Source: Carboxydocella thermautotrophica (GTDB taxonomy: Bacteria; Bacillota; GCA-003054495; Carboxydocellales; Carboxydocellaceae). Taken from it: a stretch of DNA of 64,000 nucleotides. Positions 28,206-38,981 of this stretch are shown here, piece by piece (position 1 is the stretch's first letter; each line of letters begins with the position of its first letter). The notes beneath the pieces were generated by a model, which worked only from the letters and a program-made list of their open reading frames with translations, made no database searches and was not told the origin of the DNA. The stretch is from assembly GCA_003054495.1 (NCBI GenBank), contig CP028514.1:1042501-1106500 (forward strand), written 5' to 3'. The position numbers and the translations under genes are program-made.

Positions 28206-29360
28206 ATGAGGGAAGCTGTGATTGTTGCCGGTGCTCGTACTGCGGTAGGGAAAGCACCCAAAGGGACCTTGCGGCATGTTCGCCCGGAAGATATGGGGGC
28301 AGCGGTGATCCGCAATGTGCTGGAACGGGTACCGCAGGTTCAACCTGAAATGATAGATGATGTGATTGTCGGTTGCTCTTTCCCGGAAGGGGAACAGGGT
28401 TTCAACATGGGCCGGGTGCTGGTCCTGCGGGCGGAATTGCCTATCACTGTACCCGGGTTTACTATTAACCGTTTTTGTTCCTCCGGTTTAAACGCCATTG
28501 CCCTGGCTGCCCAGCAAATTATGATCGGCCAGGCGGATATCATCCTGGCCGGTGGCGTGGAATCCATGAGTATGGTCCCGATGGGTGGCAATAAGATTGC
28601 CCCCAACCCCTGGTTAATGGAACACATGCCTGCTGCCTATATGGGCATGGGTCTGACGGCGGAAAATGTGGCCCAGCGCTATGGTATTACCCGGGAGGAA
28701 CAGGATCGCTTTGCTCTGGCCAGCCACCAGAAAGCAGCAGCGGCTATTCGGGAAGGCCGGTTTAAGGATGAAATCGTTCCCCTGACTGTAAAACAGGGCA
28801 AAAAGGAAATTATCTTCGACACTGATGAAGGGGTGCGGTCTGACACTTCTCTGGAAGCGCTGGCCAAACTCAAGCCTGCCTTCCATGCAAAAGGTACTGT
28901 AACTGCCGGGAACTCTTCCCAGACCAGTGACGGAGCTGCTTTTGTCATGGTCATGGCCAGAGAGAAGGCAGAAGAGCTGGGTCTAGAGCCCCTGGCGGTA
29001 TTCAAGGCCTTTGCTGTGGGTGGGGTTCACCCTGATGAAATGGGGATTGGTCCGGTAGTAGCCATTCCCAAGGCCTTGAAAATTGCCGGGCTGACTTTGG
29101 ATGATATCAAAGTGGTTGAGCTGAATGAAGCCTTTGCTTCTCAGGCTCTCTATGTCATAAAAAAACTGGAGCTGGATCCTGCCAGGGTCAACCCCAATGG
29201 TGGCGCCATTGCCCTGGGTCATCCCCTGGGTTGTACAGGAGCTAAACTCACCGTCAGCCTGATTAATGAACTGAGACGGCGGGGCGGTGGTTACGGTATC
29301 GTCAGTATGTGTATCGGTGGCGGTATGGGTGCTGCCGGAATCTTTGAAGTACTGGCCTAA
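28206..29360 (+). CDS. fadA: Acetyl-CoA acyltransferase (3-ketoacyl-CoA thiolase)
   Basis: A 384-residue thiolase with the acyl-accepting Cys in [19 protein letters not shown] (near 90), [23 protein letters not shown], the catalytic His in [18 protein letters not shown] and the second Cys in [16 protein letters not shown]. It removes acetyl-CoA in the last step of beta-oxidation. Start ATG 28206 has AGGAGGTGG upstream; 12 bp after fadN. Could also work in the biosynthetic direction, but the operon argues for degradation. Confidence 0.95.
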   Translation: MREAVIVAGARTAVGKAPKGTLRHVRPEDMGAAVIRNVLERVPQVQPEMIDDVIVGCSFPEGEQGFNMGRVLVLRAELPITVPGFTINRFCSSGLNAIALAAQQIMIGQADIILAGGVESMSMVPMGGNKIAPNPWLMEHMPAAYMGMGLTAENVAQRYGITREEQDRFALASHQKAAAAIREGRFKDEIVPLTVKQGKKEIIFDTDEGVRSDTSLEALAKLKPAFHAKGTVTAGNSSQTSDGAAFVMVMAREKAEELGLEPLAVFKAFAVGGVHPDEMGIGPVVAIPKALKIAGLTLDDIKVVELNEAFASQALYVIKKLELDPARVNPNGGAIALGHPLGCTGAKLTVSLINELRRRGGGYGIVSMCIGGGMGAAGIFEVLA

Positions 29361-29381
29361 TTATGAAGGGAGGAAATGAGC

Positions 29382-31148
29382 ATGGGAGAAAGAGTAAAAG
29401 GGGGCGCATTTTTGCTGGGCCCTGTCAGTCCGGAACAGGTCTTTACTCCGGAGGAATTTACCGAAGAACATAAGATGATTGCCAAAACCGCCTTTGATTT
29501 TACCGCCAAAGAGGTAGAGCCGCGGGTAGAAGAATTGGAAAAATTAAACCCGGAACTTATGTCTTCCTTGCTGAAACAGGCCGGGGAGCTGGGCCTGCTG
29601 GCGGCCGATATTCCGGAAGAATATGATGGTGCTGGTCTGGATAAAATCAGCTCCATGTTGATTGCGGAAAACCTGACCCGGGGCGGATCCTTCGGGCTGG
29701 CCCATGGGGCTCATACCGGTATCGGCTCATTGCCCATTGTGCTGTTCGGTAATGCCGACCAGAAAAAACGCTATCTGCCTGCCCTGGCCAGTGGGGAAAA
29801 GATTGCCGCCTATTGCTTGACTGAACCAACTTCCGGTTCCGATGCGCTGGGAGCTAAAACCCGGGCTGACCTCAGTGCTGATGGAAAATATTACATCCTC
29901 AACGGTACCAAGCAGTTTATCACCAACGCCGGTATGGCTGATGTTTTCGTGGTTTATGCCAAAGTGGATGGTGACAAGTTTACTGCTTTTATCGTGGACC
30001 GGGAGACCGAAGGCCTCAGCCTGGGCCCCGAGGAAAAGAAAATGGGAATTAAAGGCTCTACCACTCGCCAGGTTATTCTGGAAAACGCCAAAGTGCCGGT
30101 GGAAAATGTACTGGGCGAAATCGGCAAAGGCCATGTCATTGCCTTCAACATCCTCAATATCGGCCGTTACAAGCTGGCGGTAGGTTGTCTGGGAGCAGCA
30201 AAACATGCCATCGAGCTGGCGGCCAAATACAGCCTGGAGCGTAAGCAGTTCGGCAAGCCCATCGCCTCCTTTGGTATGATTCGGGAAAAACTGGCCCGTA
30301 TGGCTACCAGCATCTATGTCACTGAAAGTATGGTCTACCGTACCGGAGGCCTAATCGATGCTGCCCTGGCTGAAATCGACCACCATGCTGAAGATGCCGG
30401 ACCCAGAATCGGGCGGGCAATCGAAGAATATGCTCTGGAGTGCAGTATTAACAAAGTCTTTGCTTCCGAGGCCCTGGACTTTGTAGCTGATGAAGCTGTT
30501 CAGATTCATGGCGGTTATGGTTATATTTCCGAATATCCAGTCGAACGCATTTACCGTGACTCCCGGATCAACCGGATTTTTGAAGGGACCAATGAAATAA
30601 ACCGGCTGATCATTCCCGGCATGCTGATGCGCAAGGCGATGAAAAATGAATTGCCCTTCCTGCAAGTGGCTCAGGCCCTGCAGAAAGAGCTGTTACAGCC
30701 TCTGACTCCGGTTAGCGATGAACCGGTAACCCGGGAAGCCCAGCTGGTGGAACGGGCCAAGAAAATTTTCCTGCTGACTGCTGGTTCTGCTGTGCAGAAA
30801 CTGGGGCAGAAACTGCAGGATGAACAGGAGGTCCTGGCTCGCATCGCAGATCTGGTCATCGAAATCTTTGCCATGGAAAGCGCGGTACTGCGCACCATCA
30901 AGAAAGTGCAGGCCAAAGACCTGTATGCCGATCTGGCTGTGGCCATGACTTCTTTCTATTGCTTCGATGCTTTCCGGCGGGTGGAAGGCTATGCCCGGGA
31001 AGTACTGCTGGCTATCGAAAAAGGGGATGTGCTGGCTACCCAGCTCAGTGCCCTCAAGAAACTGGCCCGTCCACCTTTTGTTGACTGGCTGGGTCTCACC
31101 CGTACCATTGCTGCCAAAGTCCTGGATTTTCAGGGCTATAAAATCTAA
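29382..31148 (+). CDS. fadE: Acyl-CoA dehydrogenase
   Basis: A 588-residue enzyme of the longer FadE type found in Firmicutes: an acyl-CoA dehydrogenase core (residues 30-400; AYCLTEPTSGSDALGAKTRA, ERKQFGKPIASFGMI, QIHGGYGYISEYPVER, FEGTNEINRLIIPG) plus a helical C-terminal extension (about 400-588). FAD-dependent first step of beta-oxidation; electrons go to an electron-transfer flavoprotein not encoded here. ATG 29382 is preferred over 29376 because GAAGGGAGG is 8 bases before it. Last gene of the operon. Confidence 0.94.
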   Translation: MGERVKGGAFLLGPVSPEQVFTPEEFTEEHKMIAKTAFDFTAKEVEPRVEELEKLNPELMSSLLKQAGELGLLAADIPEEYDGAGLDKISSMLIAENLTRGGSFGLAHGAHTGIGSLPIVLFGNADQKKRYLPALASGEKIAAYCLTEPTSGSDALGAKTRADLSADGKYYILNGTKQFITNAGMADVFVVYAKVDGDKFTAFIVDRETEGLSLGPEEKKMGIKGSTTRQVILENAKVPVENVLGEIGKGHVIAFNILNIGRYKLAVGCLGAAKHAIELAAKYSLERKQFGKPIASFGMIREKLARMATSIYVTESMVYRTGGLIDAALAEIDHHAEDAGPRIGRAIEEYALECSINKVFASEALDFVADEAVQIHGGYGYISEYPVERIYRDSRINRIFEGTNEINRLIIPGMLMRKAMKNELPFLQVAQALQKELLQPLTPVSDEPVTREAQLVERAKKIFLLTAGSAVQKLGQKLQDEQEVLARIADLVIEIFAMESAVLRTIKKVQAKDLYADLAVAMTSFYCFDAFRRVEGYAREVLLAIEKGDVLATQLSALKKLARPPFVDWLGLTRTIAAKVLDFQGYKI

Positions 31149-31167
31149 ATCCTCTACCCACCTTGTA

Positions 31168-31198
31168 CCCCGGCCTGGCAGAGCCGGGGAAATTTTTT
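31168..31198 (+). terminator. Terminator of the beta-oxidation operon
   Basis: Stem CCCCGGC/GCCGGGG, 8-nt loop, then AAATTTTTT: a strong intrinsic terminator. Confidence 0.9.
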
Positions 31199-31228
31199 GC
31201 TGAGAATGGGGGTGGGGTCAAACCTTTA

Positions 31229-31699
31229 TTAACCGGGCGGGATTCCAGGACGTCCCTGGAGCATCATCATAGTTGCTGTCATAGTAGCAATGAGCTTTTG
31301 TTTTTCTCCCTCAAGGGAAAAAACTTCTCCTGCGCAAACGGTGATTGTATGCCCTGGTTTTACAACCTTACCTTTAGCCAAAAACAACTCTCCCTTTGCC
31401 GGTGAAAGAAAATTTACCTTAAATTCAATAGTCAGAACAGTAGCATTGTCTGGCATCAGACTCAAAGCGGCATAACCGCAGGCGTTGTCCACAATAGTAG
31501 TAATAATCCCGGCGTGCAGGAAACCATGTTGTTGAGTGAGGTCATTTCTAAAAGGGAGTTGAATTTCCACTTCACCAGGTGCTACTTTAGCCAGTTCAGC
31601 GCCAATAAGTTTCATTACTGCTTGTCTGGCAAAACTTGACCTAACCTGGTTTTCAAAATCCGGGGTTTTGGGGTTAAAGCAATTTTTATCCCCTTTCAT
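31229..31699 (-). CDS. PaaI-family hotdog thioesterase
   Basis: A 156-residue hotdog protein with the PaaI-type pattern QQHGFLHAGIITTIVDNACGY (the HGxxxxG.h.t..D segment with the acidic catalytic residue) and ATVLTIEFKVNFLSPAKGE. Members hydrolyse acyl-CoA thioesters, often aromatic or medium-chain. It is next to the acyl-CoA operon but on the other strand, so co-function is only suggested. Minus-strand ribosome site GGAAGGAAC. Confidence 0.85.
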   Translation of the reverse strand: MKGDKNCFNPKTPDFENQVRSSFARQAVMKLIGAELAKVAPGEVEIQLPFRNDLTQQHGFLHAGIITTIVDNACGYAALSLMPDNATVLTIEFKVNFLSPAKGELFLAKGKVVKPGHTITVCAGEVFSLEGEKQKLIATMTATMMMLQGRPGIPPG

Positions 31700-31764
31700 T
31701 GTTGTTCCTTCCTTTCTTAAAGAAATTGTTAGGGATGATGGGGGTGTTTTTATGGCCAGAAAGG

Positions 31765-31793
31765 GTGGCCCAAAAGCGCTCCTTTTGGGCCAC
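31765..31793 (-). terminator. Terminator of the KimA-like permease gene
   Basis: Perfect 12-bp stem GTGGCCCAAAAG/CTTTTGGGCCAC with a 5-nt loop, between the permease stop and the thioesterase gene on the same strand. The T-rich tail is short. Confidence 0.75.
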
Positions 31794-31837
31794 TTCTGCC
31801 TATAGTTATAGGTGCAAAATCCTTTCCTTCTGGCCGC

Positions 31838-33667
31838 TTATTTAGAGAGATGGAAAGGTACAGAACCAATAACCACATCTTTTTTCAGAGTCAGCGAGGC
31901 TTTTAAAATTAACCCGGTCTGATTGTGCAGGAAGAAGTGCCACCATTTGCGGGGAATAAACTCTGGCAAGAGGACTGTGATGATTTCATCAGGACCAGCT
32001 TCCTGTTCCAGTTTTTCTAGGTATTCCACCAGCGGCTGGGTGATTGACCGATAGGGTGAATCTAGAATAACTAAAGGAATATCCGATTCAAAACATTGCC
32101 ATTTTTGCTGCAATTTCTCCAGATTGTGCTCATTGGTATTTACCGTAACTGCTATGATATGCTGACTAATTGAGCGAGCATACTGTACTGTATTGATGAC
32201 AGCCTTGGTAAAGGTACTGACAGGAATGATAACGGTATTTTTTCGAAAGTGTCTTATTTCCACATTACAGGCTGTGGATAAATCCTCTGCTACATCGGCA
32301 TAGTGCCTTTTTATGGCAATGAACAGATAAACCAGTAGAGGTATTAAAATGATGACTATCCAGGCACCAGCAGTAAATTTGGTAGTAGCGATTACTATAG
32401 TAACAATACCGGTAATGATTGCACCGATAGCATTGATTAAAAGATTAAATTGCCAGCCTCTATCCCGGTTTTTTAACCAGTGTTTTACCATGCCAATCTG
32501 GGAGAGAGTAAATGAAAGGAAAACACCAATAGCATACAAGGGAATGAGCAAATGGGTGTCTCCATGAAAAATCAGGACCAGAAAGGCGGCAGCTGCTCCT
32601 AAGAGAATGATTCCATTTGAATATACCAGGCGGTCTCCGCGAATGGTCAGAAAATGAGGCAGAAAACCATCGGCTGCCAGCCGGGAGGCTAACAAAGGCG
32701 CGCCATTATAACTTGTGTTTGCAGCCAGAATTAGTATTAAAGCAGTGCTGGCCTGTAAGAGATAGTAAGCCCAGTTACGCCCTCCGAAAGCAATTTCGGC
32801 GATTTGGGAAACCAGGGTCTCGCCTTTTACAGGTACTACCCCAAATAACTCCGCTAACAGGCTGGTGCCACCGAAAAGAAAAATGGCAATACCGCCTAAT
32901 GCGAACAAAACAATAATAGCATTTCTGGCTTTGGGTTCTTTAAAGGTAGGCACACCATTACTAACTGCCTCTACCCCGGTTAGGGCTGTACAACCACCGG
33001 AAAAGGCGCGCAAAATCGCCAGTAGCCCGAAATTAGCATAAACTGGTTGCAGCTGAGCTGCTGGCATTACAGGTGGGGCACCATAGGTGTAGTAGCGCCA
33101 CAGTCCAGCGAGGATCATAAAAGCCATACTGAAAAGAAATAAATAAGGTGGGTAGGCAAGAATAGTTGAAGCTTCACTAATACCCCTTAGATTAATAACA
33201 GTAAGAAGAAATATAAAGAATATAGCAATATGGACAGTATACGGCAATAATCTGGGGAAGGCAGAGGTAATTGCTGCAGTACCTGAAGAGATGCTAACGG
33301 AAACAGTGAGCAGATAGTCAATTAATAGGGAGGCACCGGCAATTAATCCATAGATTGTACCCAGGTTTTCCTTAGCTACCACATAGGAACCGCCGCCACT
33401 GGTGTAAACTCTGATTACGTGGCGGTAAGATAAAACGACGATCAGAAGTAAAAAGATAATGGCCAGGGAAATTGGTGTCAAATAACCCATGGCCTGAGCG
33501 CCGAATAATGCCAGCACCAGGGTGATTTCTTCGGTGGCATAGGCTACAGAGGATAGAGCATCAGAGGCGTATACGGCCAGAGCTTTTCTTTTAGGCATGG
33601 TTTCATGACTGAGTCGGCTAGTAGGCATAGGGTCACCGACCAGCAGTTTTTTCAAAATACGGTACAT
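31838..33667 (-). CDS. APC-family permease, KimA/YdaO-like potassium transporter
   Basis: A 609-residue protein: about twelve membrane helices (residues 40-480) and a cytoplasmic C-terminal domain (480-609; VIIPVSTFTKAVINTVQYAR, ITVLLPEFIPRKWWH). The start MYRILKKLLVGDPMPTSR and the helix 1 motif YASDALSSVAYATEEITL match the KimA/YdaO subgroup of high-affinity potassium importers. In Bacillus the gene is under a cyclic-di-AMP riboswitch; I see none in the 350 bp upstream here. GGAGGGGG lies before ATG 33667. Confidence 0.88.
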   Translation of the reverse strand: MYRILKKLLVGDPMPTSRLSHETMPKRKALAVYASDALSSVAYATEEITLVLALFGAQAMGYLTPISLAIIFLLLIVVLSYRHVIRVYTSGGGSYVVAKENLGTIYGLIAGASLLIDYLLTVSVSISSGTAAITSAFPRLLPYTVHIAIFFIFLLTVINLRGISEASTILAYPPYLFLFSMAFMILAGLWRYYTYGAPPVMPAAQLQPVYANFGLLAILRAFSGGCTALTGVEAVSNGVPTFKEPKARNAIIVLFALGGIAIFLFGGTSLLAELFGVVPVKGETLVSQIAEIAFGGRNWAYYLLQASTALILILAANTSYNGAPLLASRLAADGFLPHFLTIRGDRLVYSNGIILLGAAAAFLVLIFHGDTHLLIPLYAIGVFLSFTLSQIGMVKHWLKNRDRGWQFNLLINAIGAIITGIVTIVIATTKFTAGAWIVIILIPLLVYLFIAIKRHYADVAEDLSTACNVEIRHFRKNTVIIPVSTFTKAVINTVQYARSISQHIIAVTVNTNEHNLEKLQQKWQCFESDIPLVILDSPYRSITQPLVEYLEKLEQEAGPDEIITVLLPEFIPRKWWHFFLHNQTGLILKASLTLKKDVVIGSVPFHLSK

Positions 33668-33880
33668 ATATCCCCCTCCGAATTTTGTAAACTAAAGAAC
33701 TACAGGAAAAGAATACAACTTTGCAGGTACATATACAAACTTAGTATTGCCCTGATTAAGCTGATTTAAGCCTGTGGCTGGTTATCGCATTAGATTAGCT
33801 CAGGCTGATATGATTATTTATTAACGGTTAAAGAAATATTATACTGTTTAACTTTTATAGAATTAAAGAGAAATGAAAAG

Positions 33881-33910
33881 AAATGACTGTCTGTTTTCAG
33901 ACAGTCATTT
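33881..33910 (+). promoter_or_regulatory. 30-bp perfect palindrome, probable enhancer site for the sigma-54 activator
   Basis: Arms of 13 bp (AAATGACTGTCTG and its exact complement) around TTTT. It lies between divergent genes, where no transcript needs to end, about 57 bp upstream of the -24/-12 promoter (centre near -97 from the expected start). This is the usual distance for an NtrC-family upstream activating sequence, and a sigma-54 activator is the last gene of the operon. A terminator role is possible by shape, but does not fit the position. Confidence 0.65.
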
Positions 33911-33965
33911 TGTTTGTTTTTATACACTAGCCCAACAAGAGCCTAATCGAACCAGGTACAACCCC

Positions 33966-33981
33966 TGGCATGCAAATTGCA
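33966..33981 (+). promoter_or_regulatory. Sigma-54 (-24/-12) promoter of the export/two-component operon
   Basis: TGGCAT-GCAAA-TTGCA matches the RpoN consensus TGGCAC-N5-TTGCA with one mismatch; GG (33967-33968) and GC (33979-33980) have the required 10-bp spacing. It lies about 42 bp before the GTG start at 34024. Confidence 0.8.
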
Positions 33982-34023
33982 ATATAAAGAAATGAAAAAA
34001 TAAACGAGGGGGTTTAGAGATAA

Positions 34024-35639
34024 GTGAAGAAAGGAAAGTTGGCTTTAATCATCGGTATCAGTCTACTGGTAGTGGCAGGAGCGGCCTGGGGCTGGCTGGG
34101 CCGCAACAAAACAGCTGCCACCAGCCAGCAGGCAAGCATCGCTGTCCGGAAAGGCGAGTTACAAGTTACCATCAGCGGTAATGGCACCATTCAACCGGCA
34201 GCCAGTAAGAGTATTACCACGGCGGTCAGCGGGAAAATCAGCAGTATCAATTTCCAGAATGGTCAGCAGGTAAAAGCAGGGGACCTTTTGTTCACCATCA
34301 CTGCCGATAGTCTGGCGTATGACCTGGCCCGCAGCCGCCTGGAACTAAAACAGGCGGAGCTGGAACTGGCCAACCTGAAAACCCAGCAACGGCAGCTGCA
34401 GATCACAGCTCCGGTCAGCGGATATGTGACAGGAGTTCAGGTAAGTACTGGACAGGAAATACAAAAAGGCATGACGTTATTGACTATTGAAGATCGCAGT
34501 AAACTGAAAACAAAAATATCCTTTAATGAAGCTCAGATTAACCAGATAAAGGTGGGGCAAAAAGCTGAAGTTACAGTTACCGATCTATTTACTACTTTAA
34601 CAGGAACCGTAACCGAAGTCGACCGTAATGGTCGGGCCGATAGCAATGGCGCCAAACTCTATGATGTTACAGTTGAAATTACCAATCCAGGCTCTCTGTC
34701 CCCTGGAATGAAAACCCAGGTAACGGTTCAGACTGCGGCTGGAACGGAAACCGGATTGTCTGCCGGTACACTGGCCTGGGCTGATACCACTACCGTGAGG
34801 GCCTTAACCGGTGAGACGGTAACTAAACTGCTAGTGGATGAAAACAGCTATGTGCGGAAAGGACAGCTTTTGGTCAGCCTCAGCAATGACTCACTGGTTT
34901 CCCAGATCGCCAGTCAGGAATTGCGGGTAGAACAAGCCCGCCTGGCTTTGGCACAAGTGGAACAGCAACAGGCGGAAACGAAAATATACGCTCCCTGGGA
35001 CGGAATTGTTTATTTAAGTCAGGCTAGTAGCACTTTAAGTGGAAGCAGCAATAACAGCTCTGCCACAACCAGTGCCAGCAATAATGGTAGTGGTAACTTG
35101 CAGGTTGGAGATGAGGTGAAAAGCGGGCAAATCCTAGCTACCCTGCTTAGCCCCAGCTTGCAGGTGGTAGTACCGGTAGATGAAACGGATATCGGCAAAA
35201 TCTATACCGGTCAGAAAGCCGAAATCACTGTGGATGCCTATCCAGAGCGGAAATTTGCCGGCACTGTGACGGAAATTGCCGCTCAGGGTACGGTGCAGAA
35301 CAAAGTGGCAAGTTTTGACGTGACTCTGGTCCTGGATGATACTACCGGGTTAAAAGCAGGGATGACTGCCAATGTGGAAATCCTGGTTGAGGATAAAAAG
35401 GATGCCCTGATGTTGCCAATTGAAGCTATCATCGAACGGGGCGACAGGAAGTTTGTCCGGACTGAGGCTGGCAGCTTGCAAGCGGTGGAAACAGGTCTGT
35501 ATAATGAAACCATGATTGAAATCAAAAGCGGGCTGAAGGAAGGAGACCGGGTGGTCTTGCCAGAGGTAGTACGCAAGAACAATAGTAATCAGCAACCCCG
35601 CTTCCCGGGTGCTGGTGGGCCTCCGGGAGGGATGAGATA

Positions 35640-35640
<1 letters not shown>
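34024..35640 (+). CDS. MacA-like membrane fusion protein
   Basis: A 538-residue adaptor with an N-terminal membrane anchor (KLALIIGISLLVVAGAAWGW), two biotinyl-lipoyl-like parts (GKISSINFQNGQQVKAGD near 80; KLLVDENSYVRKGQLLVSL near 265), a short coiled coil and beta-barrel segments. A Ser/Asn/Gly-rich insertion (TLSGSSNNSSATTSASNNGS) sits near residues 338-357 inside the second lipoyl-like domain. It is longer than usual MacA (about 370) because this module is duplicated. It works with the MacB pair encoded next. Start is GTG; GGGGG lies upstream. Confidence 0.87.
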
Positions 35641-36313
<673 letters not shown>

Positions 36314-36317
<4 letters not shown>

Positions 36318-37483
36318 GTAACTGGCAAATTATCAAACTGGCCTGGGCAGGGATCAAGGCCAATAAGCTGCGCTCCTTCCTCACCATGCTGGGAGTTATT
36401 ATCGGGGTGGCAGCCGTGATTATCCTGGTTTCCATTGCTCAAGGTACCAGCCAGTCGGTTACCGGCCGGATTCAGGGCCTGGGTTCAAACCTGGTCAGTG
36501 TTTCCTTACGGTCCAGTGAAATTGATGATACGCTAACCTACGAAGAAGTATTAAAGTGGCAGGAACGTCCCGGAGTTAAGGGTGTGGCCCCGGTGCTCAA
36601 TGGCAACGTTACTGTTAAATATGGCAATAAAAAATATGATACTTCCCTGGAGGGTGTAACTCCTGAATATGAAGAAGTACGTAACTTTCACACCCAGCGG
36701 GGACGGTTTCTGCTTGACTCCGATGTTAGCTTGCGCCAGCGGGTGGCCCTGGTTGGTACTGAGGTGGCCAAAGAATTGTTTGGTCAAACCAATCCGGTTG
36801 GTAAAACCATCAAAATCAATGGCGAAAATTTTGTTGTAGTCGGATTGCTGGAGGAAAAAGGGGCTGCTTCCTTTGGTTCCAATGACGATAAAGTAATGAT
36901 ACCTCTGAGTACGGCTGAACGCCTGCTCAATACCAGAGGAATTCGCTTTGTTTATGTTCAGGCTACCAGCCCTGAAGATGTAGACGGGGTAGTGGCCCAG
37001 CTGGATAATTTACTTTATCGTAAGCTTAAAAATACCGATGCTTATCGGGTTTTTAGCCAGGCAGAAATGCTTTCCACCGTAAGTCAGGTTACTGGAATGC
37101 TTACCCTGATGCTGGGGGGAATAGCTGGAATCTCCCTGCTAGTAGGGGGTATCGGCATAATGAACATTATGCTGGTAACCGTGACGGAGCGGACCAGGGA
37201 AATCGGGATCCGTAAAGCTATCGGAGCCAGACGGCGGGATATTCTGCGGCAGTTTCTAATTGAGGCCCTGGTAGTGAGTGGAGCAGGTGGTCTCTTTGGA
37301 ATAGTGCTGGGTGTTGCTGGTTCCAAACTGCTTAATCAGTTTCTTGGTGTTAGCGCTGCTATTTCCTGGCAGATAATCGGTATCGCTTTTGGTTTTGCCT
37401 TGCTGGTAGGGGTTATTTTTGGAATCTATCCGGCCAACAAAGCGGCCAAACTCAATCCCATCGAGGCCCTGCGTTATCAGTAA
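36314..37483 (+). CDS. MacB-type permease (FtsX fold)
   Basis: A 389-residue membrane protein: helix 1 near 20-40 (LTMLGVIIGVAAVIILVSIA), a large MacB_PCD extracellular domain (about 45-235) and three C-terminal helices with the FtsX motif VTERTREIGIRKAIGARRRDIL. With the previous two genes it forms a mechanotransmission-type exporter. Substrate unknown; peptides, antibiotics or lipoproteins are known for the family. Confidence 0.93.
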
Positions 37484-37498
37484 GAAGAGGTGGCAAAC

Positions 37499-38980
37499 TT
37501 GCGCAGAAAGTTTAACCAATCCCTGGTATTTCAGATGGGCACCATTCTGGGCAGTGTATTGACCCTGCTGATCTTTACCCTGGTTTCCCTGCACGTGGTG
37601 GCGGGTCGCTACAATGAGGAAATTCTGCAGGATAAGAAGGAAAAGCTGGAGGTAGCAGGCCAAAGCCTGCAGAGGGGGCTGGTTAGTCAACTGGAAAAGG
37701 GTACCTCGGCTGAACTGATCAAAACTTACTTTGAGGAACAGGCCGGACGGCTGACAGAAAGCAATCCGCGGGTAGTAGTGGCTCTTTCCCTGCCCCGGCT
37801 GGGATCAAACCTGATTTTCAGTCAGCCGGTACAGGGAGAAAAATATATTTTCTTTCCTCCCCCGGGCCGCCCCCCGGGAGAACCTGGATTCTTCGGGATT
37901 AAGCCGGAAGAACTGCAACAACCCCGCACTGTGGTCAGAGATGGACCAGGCGGTGTATTAATTGCCAGTGCTTATCCGATTTCAGCCCGAGGCCAGCGGC
38001 AGGGAACATTGCTGGTGGTAGAAAGGGTTCAGGAGGGTTTTAACCTGGTCAGAACCGGAATCAGGATTGTATCAATCCTGATTCCCCTTTCGGCTTTAAT
38101 CGGTGTTCTGGCTACCTTCTGGCTATTGAACCGTATGAAACAACGGGTTCGGGAGATAACCGCCGGCCTGGAGCAATTATCCCAGGATTCTTCCTATCGG
38201 CTGCCGGTAAAGGGCAATGATGAGCTGGGGGAAATTGCAGCTGCCATCAATCAGCTGGCCAATGCAGTGGAAGAGAAAAAGTTGCTGGAGGAGCAGCTGG
38301 CCCAGAATGACCGCCTGGCTGCTCTCGGTCGCCTGGTGGCCGGGGTGGCCCATGAAATCCGTAATCCCCTGGGCATAATGAAAACCACTTTACAGGTAAT
38401 GCGGGAGGAATTTGCGGACCAGGGGGAGTTGCAGGAATATTTGCAGGTATTGCAGGAACAGGTAGAACGGCAAAATAAAACCGTGCAAGAGTTTCTGGCT
38501 TATGCCAGACCGGTGCCACCGGTGATACAGCCGCTTAATGTAAATAGTGTCATTGATTCCGTTTTGTATCTGGCCGGTCCCTATATCCAGAGACAACAGG
38601 TCATGGTAAAAACTGCTCTGGAGCCAGAATTACCTCGGGTTGCCGGTGATGGAGAGAAATTGAAACAGGTTTTTCTCAATCTGGTTTTAAATGCAGTTGA
38701 AGCCATGCCCGATGGCGGAGAATTGAATATTAGTAGTTATCAGGAAGAGAACTGGGTGATAGTGCAATTTGCTGATACCGGGCCGGGGATAGCCGAAGAG
38801 GATTTAACCCGGGTGTTTGAGCCTTTCTATACCACCAAACCCGGGGGTATGGGGCTGGGGTTGGCCCTGGCCTATAAAATGATAGAACAGCAAAGGGGAC
38901 TGATTGAAGTTAAAAGCAGCAGGGGAGCGGGAACGATTTTTCGCGTCAAGCTGCCTCTGGCCGGGCAAAGGGGGTGCTGA
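37499..38980 (+). CDS. Membrane sensor histidine kinase
   Basis: About 493 residues: helix near 10-33, an extracellular sensor part with a proline-rich stretch ([16 protein letters not shown]), a second helix near 185-205, HAMP ([18 protein letters not shown]), the dimerisation domain with [17 protein letters not shown] (phosphorylated His) and an ATPase domain ([45 protein letters not shown]). This is the NtrB/ZraS-like class that pairs with sigma-54 activators, here the next gene. TTG 37499 is favoured by AGAGGTGG 7 bases before it; GTG 37490 is the alternative. Confidence 0.9.
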   Translation: MRRKFNQSLVFQMGTILGSVLTLLIFTLVSLHVVAGRYNEEILQDKKEKLEVAGQSLQRGLVSQLEKGTSAELIKTYFEEQAGRLTESNPRVVVALSLPRLGSNLIFSQPVQGEKYIFFPPPGRPPGEPGFFGIKPEELQQPRTVVRDGPGGVLIASAYPISARGQRQGTLLVVERVQEGFNLVRTGIRIVSILIPLSALIGVLATFWLLNRMKQRVREITAGLEQLSQDSSYRLPVKGNDELGEIAAAINQLANAVEEKKLLEEQLAQNDRLAALGRLVAGVAHEIRNPLGIMKTTLQVMREEFADQGELQEYLQVLQEQVERQNKTVQEFLAYARPVPPVIQPLNVNSVIDSVLYLAGPYIQRQQVMVKTALEPELPRVAGDGEKLKQVFLNLVLNAVEAMPDGGELNISSYQEENWVIVQFADTGPGIAEEDLTRVFEPFYTTKPGGMGLGLALAYKMIEQQRGLIEVKSSRGAGTIFRVKLPLAGQRGC

Positions 38981-38981
38981 G

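Noticed and set aside
33668-33880. Possible cyclic-di-AMP (ydaO) riboswitch upstream of the KimA-like permease
   Set aside because: The permease family often has one, but the minus-strand leader is AT-rich and lacks the conserved G-rich pseudoknot blocks of that riboswitch.
33881-33910. Palindrome read as an intrinsic terminator
   Set aside because: It lies between divergent genes with no gene ending there, and its distance to the sigma-54 promoter fits an activator site better. Termination of an unseen small transcript remains possible.
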